A stretch of 64,000 nt of DNA from Pseudoxanthomonas mexicana (GCF_010093385.1 NZ_PDWV01000020.1:1-64000); one strand, 5' to 3'. Numbered from the stretch's first letter, positions 28,761 through 38,185 are shown. A program made the numbers and translations. Notes: generated from the letters alone by a model not told the origin.

Positions 28761-29007
28761 GCACGAGATCAAGGAATTGATCATTTCGTCGCTGTCGCTG
28801 GAGGACATTTCCCCGGACGACATCGACACCGGCGCGCCGCTCTTCGTGGAGGGGCTCGGTCTGGATTCCATCGATGCCCTGGAACTGGGGCTGGCGCTGC
28901 AGAAGCGCTACGGAGTGGCGCTTTCCGCGGATTCGCAGGAAACCCGTCGGCATTTCGCCAGCGTGCGCGCATTGGCCGATTTCGTCGCCTCGCAGGGCAA
29001 GGCCTGA
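28747..29007 (+). CDS. Acyl carrier protein 1 of the aryl-polyene cluster (ApeE-like)
   Basis: 86 residues from GTG 28747, chosen because GGGAG lies 9 bases upstream; a TTG at 28729 is the alternative. The phosphopantetheine serine is in GLGLDSIDALELGL. It carries the growing polyene chain. It overlaps the end of the acyltransferase gene. Confidence 0.88.
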   Translation: MQALEHEIKELIISSLSLEDISPDDIDTGAPLFVEGLGLDSIDALELGLALQKRYGVALSADSQETRRHFASVRALADFVASQGKA

Positions 29008-29030
29008 GCAGGGACGGCAGGACTGGCAAG

Positions 29031-29285
29031 ATGACCAAGAACGAACTTTTCGACCGGATCGTCACGATCCTGCATGACAGCTTCGAGATCGAGCCCGCGC
29101 GGATCACGCCCGAGGCCCGGCTCTACGACGACCTGGACATCGACAGCATCGATGCGGTGGACCTGATCGTGCAGCTCAAGCCCTTGCTGGGGCGCAGCCT
29201 GCAGCCGGATGCGTTCAAGTCGGTACGCACGGTGCAGGACATCGTGGACGTGCTGTACGGCCTGATCCGCGACCAAGCCGCCTGA
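29031..29285 (+). CDS. Acyl carrier protein 2 of the aryl-polyene cluster (ApeF/XanC-like)
   Basis: 84 residues; the attachment serine is in DLDIDSIDAVDLIVQL. Aryl-polyene and xanthomonadin clusters regularly have two ACPs, and XanC is the characterised one in Xanthomonas. Which of the two corresponds to XanC cannot be told here. Confidence 0.88.
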   Translation: MTKNELFDRIVTILHDSFEIEPARITPEARLYDDLDIDSIDAVDLIVQLKPLLGRSLQPDAFKSVRTVQDIVDVLYGLIRDQAA

Positions 29286-29302
29286 GCGCAGGTCGCTCTC
29301 CC

Positions 29303-29854
29303 GTGTCCAGGATAGGCGCGGCCATGTTCGTGGCGTTGTCGGTGGCGTACCCGCTGGTGGTGTACTGGGCCATGGGGCGGTTCGAGCCCCGCTGGCTGGC
29401 AGTACTGCTGCTGGCGCTGGCGCTGCTGCGTGCGCTCGCGACCCGCCAGGCGGTGTGGCTGGTCGCGGCCGCCGGCGCGGCCGTGCTGGCGGCGCTGGCG
29501 ACGGTGTTCAACCAGGCACTGCCGTTGAAGCTGTATCCGGCGTTGATCAATGCGGTGCTGCTGGTCGTGTTCGCGGCCAGCCTGGCGTTCCCGCCGACGG
29601 CGGTGGAGCGCATCGCGCGACTGAGCGAACCCGACCTGCCGCCGTCCGGCGTGGCGTACACGCGCCGGGTCACCCAGGTGTGGTGCGGCTTCTTCGTCCT
29701 GAACGGCGCGCTGGCGCTGGCGACGGCGTTGTGGATGTCCGACCGCGCGTGGGCGCTGTACAACGGCCTGATCGCCTACGGGCTGATCGGCCTGCTGTTC
29801 GGCGTGGAGTGGCTGGTGCGGCAGCGGGTCAGGGCGGGGCACCGGCATGGCTGA
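29303..29854 (+). CDS. COG4648-type integral membrane protein (ApeG-like)
   Basis: 183 residues with five to six hydrophobic segments, starting at GTG 29303. This family occurs in aryl-polyene clusters between the ACPs and the ligase; its biochemical role is not established. Its end overlaps the ligase start. Confidence 0.8.
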   Translation: MSRIGAAMFVALSVAYPLVVYWAMGRFEPRWLAVLLLALALLRALATRQAVWLVAAAGAAVLAALATVFNQALPLKLYPALINAVLLVVFAASLAFPPTAVERIARLSEPDLPPSGVAYTRRVTQVWCGFFVLNGALALATALWMSDRAWALYNGLIAYGLIGLLFGVEWLVRQRVRAGHRHG

Positions 29855-31529
29855 GTGGCGCTGTCTGGCCGAGGTGGCGGTGCAGCCTGAGCCCGGTCGT
29901 GCATTCACGGCGGCCGGTCGGGATTCCCGCGACCATGCGCACTTCCATCGCGACGTGCTGCGGTGGCGTACCGCATTCGCTGCTTCGCCGGCGCATGCGT
30001 GGGCGCTCCATTTCGAAGATGCAGCATGCTTTGCTGCGGCCCTGTACGGCGCCTGGCACGCGGGCAAGACCGTGGTGCTGCCCGGCGATGCGCTGGCGGG
30101 GACGCAGGCGCGCCTTCAGGGGCGGGTGGATGGTTTCGCAGGCGATTGGCCGCAGGCCACGCTGGCGGCGCCCACCGACGATGTATCCGCTACCCCGCTG
30201 CAGCCGCTCGATGCGGAGGCGGCGTGGCTGGTCGTGTTCACCTCGGGCAGCACAGGCGAGCCGGTCGCGATCGAGAAGCAGCTGCGACAGCTCGATGCCG
30301 AGGTGCACGCGCTGGAAGCTGCGCTCGGTACGGGCCTGGAGGGCGCGACCGTACACGGGACCGTCTCCCACCAGCACATCTACGGCCTGTTGTTCCGGGG
30401 GCTGTGGCCGCTGTCCGCCGGCCGCGCGATCGTCCCGCGCGCCTTCTTTCCGGAAGACCTGCTGGCCGCGATGGACGGGCAGGACGCGGTACTGGTGGCC
30501 AGTCCGGCCCATCTCAAGCGTCTGCCGGCGCAGTTGGACTGGGCATCGCTGCATGGACGGCTGCGCGCGGTGTTCTCCTCGGGCGGCGTCTTGCCCGCCG
30601 AAGCCGCGCATGAGGTATCGCGCCTGCTGGGTGTGTCGCCGACGGAGATCCTGGGCAGCAGCGAGACCGGCGGCATCGCCTGGCGGCGCTGGCGCGAAGA
30701 GCAGCCGGCATGGCGGGCGCTGCCCGGCGTGGAGTGGCGCGTGCAGGAGGGCGTGCTCGAAGTGCATTCGCCGCACCTCTCCGATGCCGCGTGGTGGCGC
30801 AGCCAGGACCGCGCGGAGCCGGACGGCTGCGGGGGGTTCCGTCTGCTGGGTCGTGCGGACCGCATCGTGAAGGTGGAAGAGCGACGCGTGTCGCTGGATG
30901 CGCTGGAACGGCAGGTCCGGGCGCATCCCGCGGTCGGGGACGTGCGGGTGCTGTTGCTGGGCGGAAGCCGCAGTACGTTGGCGGCCGTGGTCGCGATGGC
31001 CAGCGGCCTGCCCGTACCCGAGGACGCCGCGGCGCGCCGTGCCCTGTCGCAGGCACTGTCGCGGCATCTGGCTGCCAGCCAGGATGCGGTGACGCGTCCG
31101 CGACGGTGGCGGTTCGTGTCCGCGTTGCCGGCGAATGCGCAGGGCAAGGTGACCGAAGCGGCGCTGACCGCCCTGTTCCGTCCCGAGCGCCCGACGGCGA
31201 CGTGGACGCTGCGCACGCCGACGCAGGCGCGGGTCGAACTGCCGCTGGATGCGTCGCTGGCCGTGTTCGATGGCCATTTCCCGCAGGCCGCGATCCTGCC
31301 CGGCGTGGCGCAGCTGGACTGGGCGGTCCAGCTTGCGCGCGAGGCGTTCCCCATTCCATCGCGCTTCCTGCGCATGGAGGCGCTGAAATTCCAGCGCGTG
31401 GCACGTCCGGGCGACACGATCCATCTGGAACTTGAGTGGCAGGCCGAGCGTTGCACGCTGCAGTTCCGCTATACATCCGTACACGGTCCGCACGCCAGCG
31501 GCCGGCTGGTGTTCGACCATGGCGAGTGA
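29847..31529 (+). CDS. Fused acyl-AMP ligase and hotdog dehydratase (ApeH-ApeI fusion)
   Basis: 560 residues. Residues 1-445 are an AMP-forming ligase (P-loop VFTSGSTGEPVAIEKQ, GSSETGGIAWR, GRADRIVKVEERRVSLDALE) that would load the aryl primer onto an ACP. Residues from about 455 are a FabA/FabZ-like hotdog domain with FDGHFPQAAILPGVAQLDWA. Many ape clusters encode the two as separate genes; here they are joined in one frame. ApeI-type dehydratases act with ApeP, which is encoded at 41137. Confidence 0.88.
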   Translation: MAEWRCLAEVAVQPEPGRAFTAAGRDSRDHAHFHRDVLRWRTAFAASPAHAWALHFEDAACFAAALYGAWHAGKTVVLPGDALAGTQARLQGRVDGFAGDWPQATLAAPTDDVSATPLQPLDAEAAWLVVFTSGSTGEPVAIEKQLRQLDAEVHALEAALGTGLEGATVHGTVSHQHIYGLLFRGLWPLSAGRAIVPRAFFPEDLLAAMDGQDAVLVASPAHLKRLPAQLDWASLHGRLRAVFSSGGVLPAEAAHEVSRLLGVSPTEILGSSETGGIAWRRWREEQPAWRALPGVEWRVQEGVLEVHSPHLSDAAWWRSQDRAEPDGCGGFRLLGRADRIVKVEERRVSLDALERQVRAHPAVGDVRVLLLGGSRSTLAAVVAMASGLPVPEDAAARRALSQALSRHLAASQDAVTRPRRWRFVSALPANAQGKVTEAALTALFRPERPTATWTLRTPTQARVELPLDASLAVFDGHFPQAAILPGVAQLDWAVQLAREAFPIPSRFLRMEALKFQRVARPGDTIHLELEWQAERCTLQFRYTSVHGPHASGRLVFDHGE

Positions 31530-32295
31530 GCAGGCGCCGGCCCGGCCCGGTTTCAATCCGCTGGTGGTGATCCCCGTATTCGATCACGAGCACGCCATCG
31601 CCACGATGGTGGAGGGCGTGCTGGCCGCCGACGTGCCATGTCTGCTGGTGGACGACGGTTCGGGCGCCGCCTGCGCGCGCGAACTGGACCGGCTGGCGGC
31701 GCTGCATGCACCGCGTGTCGGGCTGCTGCGGTTGCCGGTGAACCAGGGCAAGGGTGGCGCGGTGCTGGCCGGATTCCGGCAGGCGGGCGGCGAGGGCTAC
31801 TCCCATGTGCTGCAGATCGATGCGGACGGACAGCACGACCCGGCCGACATCCCGCGCTTCCTCGCGCTGGCCCGGGCGCATCCGGACGATGTGGTCTGCG
31901 GCGTACCGCGCTACGACGCCAGCGTGCCGAAGGGCAGGCTGTACGGCCGCTACCTCACCCATGTCTGGGTATGGATCAACACCCTGTCGTTCGCGATCCG
32001 CGATTCGATGTGCGGTTTCCGCGTGTATCCGCTGCCGCCGGTGCTGCGGCTGATGGACGAGGAGACCATCGGCCTTCGCATGGACTTCGACGTGGAGGTG
32101 CTGGTGCGGCTGTTCTGGCGCGGCATCGTGGTCCACAACCTGCCCACGCGCGTGACGTACCCGCTGGACGGGGTTTCCCACTTCGATGTCTGGCGCGACA
32201 ACGTCCGCATCAGCCGCATGCACGCGCGCCTGTTCTTCGGCATGCTGCGCCGCCTGCCGCGACTGCTGGTGCGCCGTGCGGCGGTGGCGTCGTGA
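31519..32295 (+). CDS. Family 2 glycosyltransferase (ApeJ N-terminal-like)
   Basis: 258 residues from ATG 31519, which overlaps the ligase end. GT-A fold: VIPVFDHEHAIATMVEGVL, VDDGSG, the metal-binding DADGQHDPADIP and FRVYPLPPVLRL. A dolichyl-phosphate mannosyltransferase-like protein, expected at the cytoplasmic membrane face and perhaps glycosylating a lipid anchor for the pigment. Its stop overlaps the GTG of the next gene. Confidence 0.85.
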   Translation: MASEQAPARPGFNPLVVIPVFDHEHAIATMVEGVLAADVPCLLVDDGSGAACARELDRLAALHAPRVGLLRLPVNQGKGGAVLAGFRQAGGEGYSHVLQIDADGQHDPADIPRFLALARAHPDDVVCGVPRYDASVPKGRLYGRYLTHVWVWINTLSFAIRDSMCGFRVYPLPPVLRLMDEETIGLRMDFDVEVLVRLFWRGIVVHNLPTRVTYPLDGVSHFDVWRDNVRISRMHARLFFGMLRRLPRLLVRRAAVAS

Positions 32296-33236
32296 GCGGT
32301 CGCGGCCAGCATTGGGCCGAGATCGGCGAATCCACCTCGGTCGGCGGCATCCTGCTGCTGTGCGCGGTGCATCGCTGGCTGGGACGCTGGCCCTTTCGCG
32401 TCTGCGTGTATCCGGTGGTGCTGGTCCACTGGCTGCTCAACGGCACTGCGCGGCGCGCCTCGTTGCAGTACCTGCGACGCGCCCACGCGCACTTGGGCGT
32501 GCCGGCGGAGGCGCCGGGCATGCGGCACAGCCTGCATCACTTCGCCATGTTCGCCGAGACGCTGCTGGACAAGATCCTGGCGCTGGGTCAGCGCTATCCG
32601 GTCGACCGCGTGCGCATGCACCGCGAGGGCGTGCTGGCACGGGTCAGGTCGGGGCAGGGCGGATTGATCGTCACCGGACACCTGGGCTGTCTTGAATTGT
32701 GCCAGGTGATGGCCGAACAGGTCCCAGGGCTGCGTCTGACCGCGCTGGTGCATACGGCGCATGCCGAGCGCTTCAACCGCATGATGCGCCGCCTGGACGC
32801 GACGACCCGGGTCGAACTGCTGCAGGTCACCGACCTGGGGCCGGCCGACGCGGTGAAGCTGGCCGAGCGCGTGGCCCGTGGCGAGTTCGTCGCCATTGCC
32901 GGCGACCGCGTGCCCCTGCGTGGCGGCCGCACGGTGGACGCGCCGTTCCTGGGCCACCCGGCGCCGTTTCCCATCGGGGCCTATGTGCTGGGCGCCGCGC
33001 TGAAATGCCCGGTGTTCACCATGGCCTGCACGCACGAGGGTGATGGCTACAGCGTGCGCATGGATGCCTTCGCCGAACGCATCGAACTGCCGCGCGGCTC
33101 GCGCGACGCCGCGCTGGCCGGCTACGCTTCGCAGTTCGCGGCGTGGCTGGAACGGCAGGTCCGCCTGTCGCCTTATGACTGGTTCAACTTCTACCCCTTC
33201 TGGGATCAGGTAACGCATGACGCCCGCAATGAGTGA
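32292..33236 (+). CDS. LpxL/HtrB-like lipid acyltransferase
   Basis: 314 residues from the GTG at 32292 in a GTGA overlap. The catalytic HX4E motif is in TGHLGCLELCQVM. One N-terminal hydrophobic stretch. In aryl-polyene clusters acyltransferase domains of this kind are thought to attach the polyene chain to the lipid head made by the glycosyltransferase. Confidence 0.85.
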   Translation: MSGRGQHWAEIGESTSVGGILLLCAVHRWLGRWPFRVCVYPVVLVHWLLNGTARRASLQYLRRAHAHLGVPAEAPGMRHSLHHFAMFAETLLDKILALGQRYPVDRVRMHREGVLARVRSGQGGLIVTGHLGCLELCQVMAEQVPGLRLTALVHTAHAERFNRMMRRLDATTRVELLQVTDLGPADAVKLAERVARGEFVAIAGDRVPLRGGRTVDAPFLGHPAPFPIGAYVLGAALKCPVFTMACTHEGDGYSVRMDAFAERIELPRGSRDAALAGYASQFAAWLERQVRLSPYDWFNFYPFWDQVTHDARNE

Positions 33237-34770
33237 ATCCGCAGCGCCGGTCTTCGGCGACGCACCGCTGCGCATCGAGGACGTGGTGGCGCTGTCGCGC
33301 CGGCAGGTGCCCGCCGTGCTCTCGAGGGATCCCGGTTTCCGCGCACGCATCGCGCGCGGGGCGGACTTCCTCAGCCGGTTGCTGGAGGAGGAGGGCGTCA
33401 TCTATGGCGTGACCACCGGCTACGGCGATTCGTGCACGGTCAACATCCCGCCCGCGCTGGTGGCGGAACTGCCGCACCACCTTTACACGTACCACGGCTG
33501 CGGGCTGGGCCGCTTCCTGGACGAGGCCGAAACGCGCGCGGTACTCGCCGCGCGCCTGGCGTCGCTGGTGCGCGGCATGTCCGGCGTCAGCCTGCCGTTG
33601 CTGGAAGGGCTGGAAACCCTGCTGCGCCACGACGTGCTGCCCCTGATTCCGGCCGAGGGTTCGGTCGGCGCCAGCGGCGACCTGACGCCGCTGTCGTACG
33701 TGGCGGCCGTGCTGTGCGGCGAACGCGAAGTCATGCACGGGGGCTGGCGGCGCCCCGCGGGCGAGGCGCTGTCCGAGATCGGCATGACGCCGCTGACGCT
33801 GCGCCCCAAGGAAGGCCTTGCCATCATGAATGGCACCGCGGTGATGACGGCGCTGGCCTGCCTGGCGTTCCACCGCGCGGAGTACCTGTCGCGGCTCGCC
33901 ACCCGGCTGACGGCGTTCAACGTGCTGGCCAGCAACGGCAATGCCCACCATTTCGATGCGGTGCTGTTCGCCGCCAAGCCGCATCCCGGCCAGTCGCGCG
34001 TGGCGCAGCGCCTGCGCGAGGACCTGCACAGCGACCGTCCGCCGCGCAACGAGCAGCGGCTGCAGGACCGGTACTCGCTGCGCTGCGCACCGCATGTGAT
34101 CGGCGTGCTGGAAGACGCGCTGCCGTTCCTGCGCCAGCTGATCGAAACCGAACTCAACAGCGCCAACGACAATCCGCTGATCGACCCGGAACGCGAACAG
34201 ATCCTGCATGGCGGCCATTTCTACGGCGGACATATCGCGTTCGCGATGGATTCGCTGAAGAACACGGTGGCCAACGTGGCCGACCTGCTGGACCGCCAGC
34301 TCGCGCTGATTGTCGATGCCCGCTACAACCATGGCCTTCCCGCCAACCTGTCCGGCGCCACCGGGTCGCGCGCGGCGATCAACCATGGCCTGAAGGCCCT
34401 GCAGATCAGCGTGTCGGCGTGGACGGCCGAAGCGTTGAAGCTGACCATGCCCGCGTCGGTGTTCTCCCGCTCAACCGAATGCCATAACCAGGACAAGGTC
34501 AGCATGGGCACCATCGCCGCGCGCGACTGCCTGCGGGTGATCGAACTGACCGAACAGGTGGTCGCCGGCATGCTGATCGCCGCGCGCCAGGCCCTGGCCC
34601 TGCGCCAGCGCGTCGGCCTGCCGTCCACACTGGGCGAGGGTCCGGCGGCGATGTACGCCGACCTGCAAGCGCGCATCGCGCTGGTCGAGGAGGACCGGGC
34701 ACTGGACGGCGAACTGCGCCGGTTGCTGGCCGACATCCGCGACGAACGCTGGGCCGTCTATGCGGGCTGA
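33217..34770 (+). CDS. Aromatic amino acid ammonia-lyase (HAL/TAL family)
   Basis: 517 residues. The MIO cofactor triad lies in GSVGASGDLTPLSYVAA (ASG near residue 152), with TTGYGDSC and NDNPLID also conserved. The selectivity position reads YHGCGLG, not the SH of true histidine ammonia-lyases, so tyrosine or phenylalanine is possible. Such an enzyme could produce coumarate or cinnamate as an aryl primer. Its place inside the pigment operon argues against a role in histidine catabolism. The start could also be the Met four codons in. Confidence 0.88.
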   Translation: MTPAMSESAAPVFGDAPLRIEDVVALSRRQVPAVLSRDPGFRARIARGADFLSRLLEEEGVIYGVTTGYGDSCTVNIPPALVAELPHHLYTYHGCGLGRFLDEAETRAVLAARLASLVRGMSGVSLPLLEGLETLLRHDVLPLIPAEGSVGASGDLTPLSYVAAVLCGEREVMHGGWRRPAGEALSEIGMTPLTLRPKEGLAIMNGTAVMTALACLAFHRAEYLSRLATRLTAFNVLASNGNAHHFDAVLFAAKPHPGQSRVAQRLREDLHSDRPPRNEQRLQDRYSLRCAPHVIGVLEDALPFLRQLIETELNSANDNPLIDPEREQILHGGHFYGGHIAFAMDSLKNTVANVADLLDRQLALIVDARYNHGLPANLSGATGSRAAINHGLKALQISVSAWTAEALKLTMPASVFSRSTECHNQDKVSMGTIAARDCLRVIELTEQVVAGMLIAARQALALRQRVGLPSTLGEGPAAMYADLQARIALVEEDRALDGELRRLLADIRDERWAVYAG

Positions 34771-35191
34771 ACAGCGCGACGACTTCGCCATCGAGGTCGC
34801 ATTGATCCCCGCCTTCCACGACTGCGACGCCATGCAGGTGGTCTGGCACGGGAATTATTTCAAGTACCTGGAGATCGCCCGGTGCGCGCTGCTGCAGCGC
34901 TTCGACTACGACTACCCGCAGATGCATGCGTCCGGCTACATGTGGCCGATCGTCGATACGCGGGTGAAGTACATCCGGCCGCTGCGGTACGCGCAGCCCC
35001 TGGTCGTGGCAGCCCGCATCAGCGAGTGGGAGAACCGCTTGAGGATGGACTACGAAATCCGCGATGCCGTCAGCGGCGAGGTGCTGACGCGCGCGCATAC
35101 GATCCAGGTGGCGGTCGACGCCGCTTCAGGCGAGATGCTGTACCTGTGTCCGCCCGTGCTCTGGGAGCGGCTGGGAGTTCCTGCGCCATGA
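34760..35191 (+). CDS. Hotdog acyl-CoA/ACP thioesterase (ApeK-like)
   Basis: 143 residues of the 4-hydroxybenzoyl-CoA thioesterase type: FHDCDAMQVVWHGNYFKYLEIAR holds the catalytic Asp, and DTRVKYIRPLRY follows. Probably releases the finished chain or edits ACPs. Overlaps both neighbours. Confidence 0.88.
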   Translation: MRAEQRDDFAIEVALIPAFHDCDAMQVVWHGNYFKYLEIARCALLQRFDYDYPQMHASGYMWPIVDTRVKYIRPLRYAQPLVVAARISEWENRLRMDYEIRDAVSGEVLTRAHTIQVAVDAASGEMLYLCPPVLWERLGVPAP

Positions 35192-35820
35192 CGTTCGTCC
35201 GTGACCTGCTGGTCGTCCTTGCCCTGGCCTTGGCTTGGGCCGGTCCGCTCTCTCCGGCCATGGCGGCGGAGCCGCTGGCCCGGGTGCGCGCGCAGGTGGC
35301 GCAGGTGCCGCTGCTGCGCGGTGAATTCAGGCAGGAGAAACAGGTCGCGGGCTTCAGGAATCCGCTGCGCTCCAGCGGGCGTTTCCTGCTGGCACGCGAC
35401 AAGGGCGTGGTGTGGAGCACGCTGGCGCCATTCCCCTCGGAGACCGTCATCACCCAGGACCGCATCCTGAGCCGCCAACGCGACGGCAGTCGCCGTGTGG
35501 AGGTGGACGGGCGCCAGCAGCCGGGCCTGCGCAGCATCAACGCCATGATGTTCGCGTTGATGAGCGGCGATACGAAGGCGCTGACCGCCGCCTTCGACGT
35601 GAAGGAAGAGACCGGCGACGGCAAGGGCTGGCGGATGACGCTGTCGCCCCGTTCGCGCCAGTTGGCGCAGGCGTTCACGTCGGTGCGGCTGGCGGGCGAC
35701 CGCTACGTGCGCGACGTAGAACTGCGCGAAGCCAACGGCGATGTCACCCGCCTGCATTTCGAGGCCATGACCGAGACGCCGGCCACCATGACGCGCGACG
35801 AGGCCGCCCGGTTTGACTGA
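35188..35820 (+). CDS. LolA-like periplasmic lipoprotein carrier (ApeL-like)
   Basis: 210 residues with a signal peptide (VLALALAWAGPLSPAMAAE, cleavage near 29). The mature part follows LolA logic: LLRGEFRQEKQVAGFRNPLRSSGRFLLARDKGVVW. It would escort the pigment lipid through the periplasm. Starts in an ATGA overlap. Confidence 0.85.
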   Translation: MTFVRDLLVVLALALAWAGPLSPAMAAEPLARVRAQVAQVPLLRGEFRQEKQVAGFRNPLRSSGRFLLARDKGVVWSTLAPFPSETVITQDRILSRQRDGSRRVEVDGRQQPGLRSINAMMFALMSGDTKALTAAFDVKEETGDGKGWRMTLSPRSRQLAQAFTSVRLAGDRYVRDVELREANGDVTRLHFEAMTETPATMTRDEAARFD

Positions 35821-38185
35821 GCCGCACGCATCGCTGGGGGCGGAGGGCAGGCCGCGCGGCTGGCGCTGGCTGGCACTGGCGTGGCTGCTGGTGCTCGTGG
35901 CCGTGGCCTGGCATCACGTGCGCTTCTGGCAGGCCCCGCGCATCGACAGCGACATCCTGGCGCTGCTGCCGATGGATGCGGGCGATCCTGCGGTTGCCGA
36001 CGCCACCCGGCGGATCGCCGGCAACAGTGCGCGCGACGTGGTGGTGATGCTGGGCGCCGTCGATGCGGAAGCGGCACTGCGCGCCCGGGACGCGTTCGGG
36101 GCCGCCGTGCGGGCATCGGCCGGGGATGGCGCGGGCCTGCTGGTGGCGGAGCGCTCGCCCGAGGACTGGTTCGCCCAGGCGCGCGTAGCGCTGGCGCCGT
36201 ATCGCGATCGCCTGTTGACGGAGGCACAACGTCGCCAGTTGGAGCAGACCCCGTCCGATGCGCTGGCCGAATCGGCGCTCGCCGCTCTGTACGGCCCCAT
36301 GGGGGCGCCGCGGCTGACCGGGTGGCGCGACGATCCCCTCGGCCTGTGGCCGCACTGGTGGCAGGCCCAAGTGGCCGCCTCGGGCATGGCGCTGGATGCC
36401 GACGGCCTGCTGCAGGCCGACGGGCGCCATTGGGCGGTGCTGCGTTTCACCCTGCGCGACTCCGCGTTCAAGCTGGATGGGCAACGGCGGCTGCAGGACC
36501 TGCTGGACGCCGCCTCAGGCGCGGCCACCACCGCCGCGCCGGGACTGCGCGTCCTGAAGGCCGGCGTGCCGTTGCATGCCGAGTCCGCCGCGGTCCAGGC
36601 CAGCCGCGAGGTCAACACCATCGGCTGGGGTTCGCTGGCCGCCGTGCTGCTGCTGGTGTGGCTGGCGTTCCGTTCGTTCCGGCCGCTGCTGCTGGTCGCG
36701 CTGTCCCTGCTGGTCGGGTGCGCGGTCGCCCTGACCGTCACCGTGCTGGTGTTCGGCAAGATCCACCTGCTGACGCTGATCTTCGGCGCCAGCCTGGTGG
36801 GTGTCGCCGAGGACTATGGCATCCACTGGTTCGCCTCGCGCCAGGGCGTGGCGGCGGCGCGCCGCTGGTCGCTGTTGCGGCAGTTGTTGCCGGGCCTGTG
36901 GCTGGCGTTGCTGACCAGCGCGCTGGCGTACCTGGCGTTGGGGCTGGCGCCTTTTCCCGGACTGCGCCAGATGGCGCTGTTCTCGGTGGTCGGACTGTCG
37001 GCGGCCTTCCTGACGGCGATCTTCCTGTTCCCCTGGCTCGATGGCGGTGAGGTGCGCACCACGGGCTTCTCGCGCTGGCTGGGCGGCACGCTGGCGCGCT
37101 GGCCGCGCTTGGCGACGCGTCGCGGGGGCATCGCGCTCGCCGTCGTGGTGCTGCTGGTCGCCGTGCCGGGACTGATGCGCGTGCAGGGGAACGACGACCT
37201 GCGCAGCCTGCAATCGTCGCCAGCCGAGCTGATCGCCCAGCAACGCGAGGTGGGTCGCCTGCTGGGCATGCCCAGTCCGGCGCAGTTCTTCCTGGTGCAG
37301 GGCCGCGATGCCGAACAGGTCCTGCAGCGCGAGGAGCGGCTGGTCGCCCGGCTGCGCGACATCGAGGCCGACGGGTCCGTCGGCGGCCATCGCGCCCTGA
37401 GCGACTGGCTGCCATCGCAGCGCCGGCAGGACGAAGACGCTGCGTTGACCTCGCGCGTCGAACGGCTCGTGCTGGCGCGCCTGTCGACCGTCACCGGCGA
37501 GACGTTGGCGCGTGGCGAATTCGCGGCATCCGCGCTGGACATCGAGGCCTTCCTGGCGTCGCCCGCGTCGCTGCCCGTGCGCTCCCTGTGGCTGGGAAAG
37601 GTGGGGCAGGGCATGGCCTCGGTGGTGATGGTCAACGACCTGTCGCGACCCGATGCGCTGGCTGTCTTCGCCGCCCAGGCCAAGGGGCTGGACGGCGTGC
37701 GCTGGGTCGACCGCACCGCCGACATTTCACGCCTGCTGGCGTACTACCGCCACATGATGTCCTGGCTGCTGCTGGCCGGCGTGGCGGTCGTGTTCGTCGT
37801 GCTGGCGATCCGCTATCGCACGCAGGCCTGGCGCGTCATCACGCCGACCCTGCTGGCCGGCCTGCTGACCGTCGCGCTGCTGGGCTGGCTGGGCCAGCCG
37901 CTGCAGCTGTTCAACGTGCTGGCGCTGATGCTGCTGCTGGGCATGGGCATCGACTACGGCATCTTCCTGGTCGAGCACCGCGGCGACGCCAGCGCGTGGC
38001 TTGCGGTGTGTGTGGGTGCCGCGAGCACGTGGCTCTCGTTCGGCCTGCTGGGCCTGTCGGCCACGCCCGCGCTGCGCGCCTTCGGCCTGACCCTGCTGTT
38101 CGGCATCGGCCTGGTCTGGCTGCTGTCGCCCCTGTTCCGGCCGGCGCCGGACGCTTCTTCCCTGCAAGGACACCCCTCCGAATGA
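35813..38185 (+). CDS. MMPL/RND-type exporter (ApeM/XanF-like)
   Basis: 790 residues beginning at TTG 35813. Two repeats of one plus five transmembrane helices around large periplasmic loops; LLLGMGIDYGIFLVEHR is the typical TM segment with a conserved Asp in the second half, and GASLVGVAEDYGIHWF is its counterpart in the first. Exports the polyene product from the inner membrane. The start is uncertain because upstream overlap leaves only rare initiation codons. Confidence 0.88.
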   Translation: MTEPHASLGAEGRPRGWRWLALAWLLVLVAVAWHHVRFWQAPRIDSDILALLPMDAGDPAVADATRRIAGNSARDVVVMLGAVDAEAALRARDAFGAAVRASAGDGAGLLVAERSPEDWFAQARVALAPYRDRLLTEAQRRQLEQTPSDALAESALAALYGPMGAPRLTGWRDDPLGLWPHWWQAQVAASGMALDADGLLQADGRHWAVLRFTLRDSAFKLDGQRRLQDLLDAASGAATTAAPGLRVLKAGVPLHAESAAVQASREVNTIGWGSLAAVLLLVWLAFRSFRPLLLVALSLLVGCAVALTVTVLVFGKIHLLTLIFGASLVGVAEDYGIHWFASRQGVAAARRWSLLRQLLPGLWLALLTSALAYLALGLAPFPGLRQMALFSVVGLSAAFLTAIFLFPWLDGGEVRTTGFSRWLGGTLARWPRLATRRGGIALAVVVLLVAVPGLMRVQGNDDLRSLQSSPAELIAQQREVGRLLGMPSPAQFFLVQGRDAEQVLQREERLVARLRDIEADGSVGGHRALSDWLPSQRRQDEDAALTSRVERLVLARLSTVTGETLARGEFAASALDIEAFLASPASLPVRSLWLGKVGQGMASVVMVNDLSRPDALAVFAAQAKGLDGVRWVDRTADISRLLAYYRHMMSWLLLAGVAVVFVVLAIRYRTQAWRVITPTLLAGLLTVALLGWLGQPLQLFNVLALMLLLGMGIDYGIFLVEHRGDASAWLAVCVGAASTWLSFGLLGLSATPALRAFGLTLLFGIGLVWLLSPLFRPAPDASSLQGHPSE

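Noticed and set aside
31950-33401. 483-codon open frame antisense to the pigment genes
   Set aside because: No motifs, and it covers two well supported genes.
33217-34770. Assignment as histidine ammonia-lyase HutH
   Set aside because: It sits within the pigment operon without hut genes, and the substrate-selectivity segment differs from true HutH.
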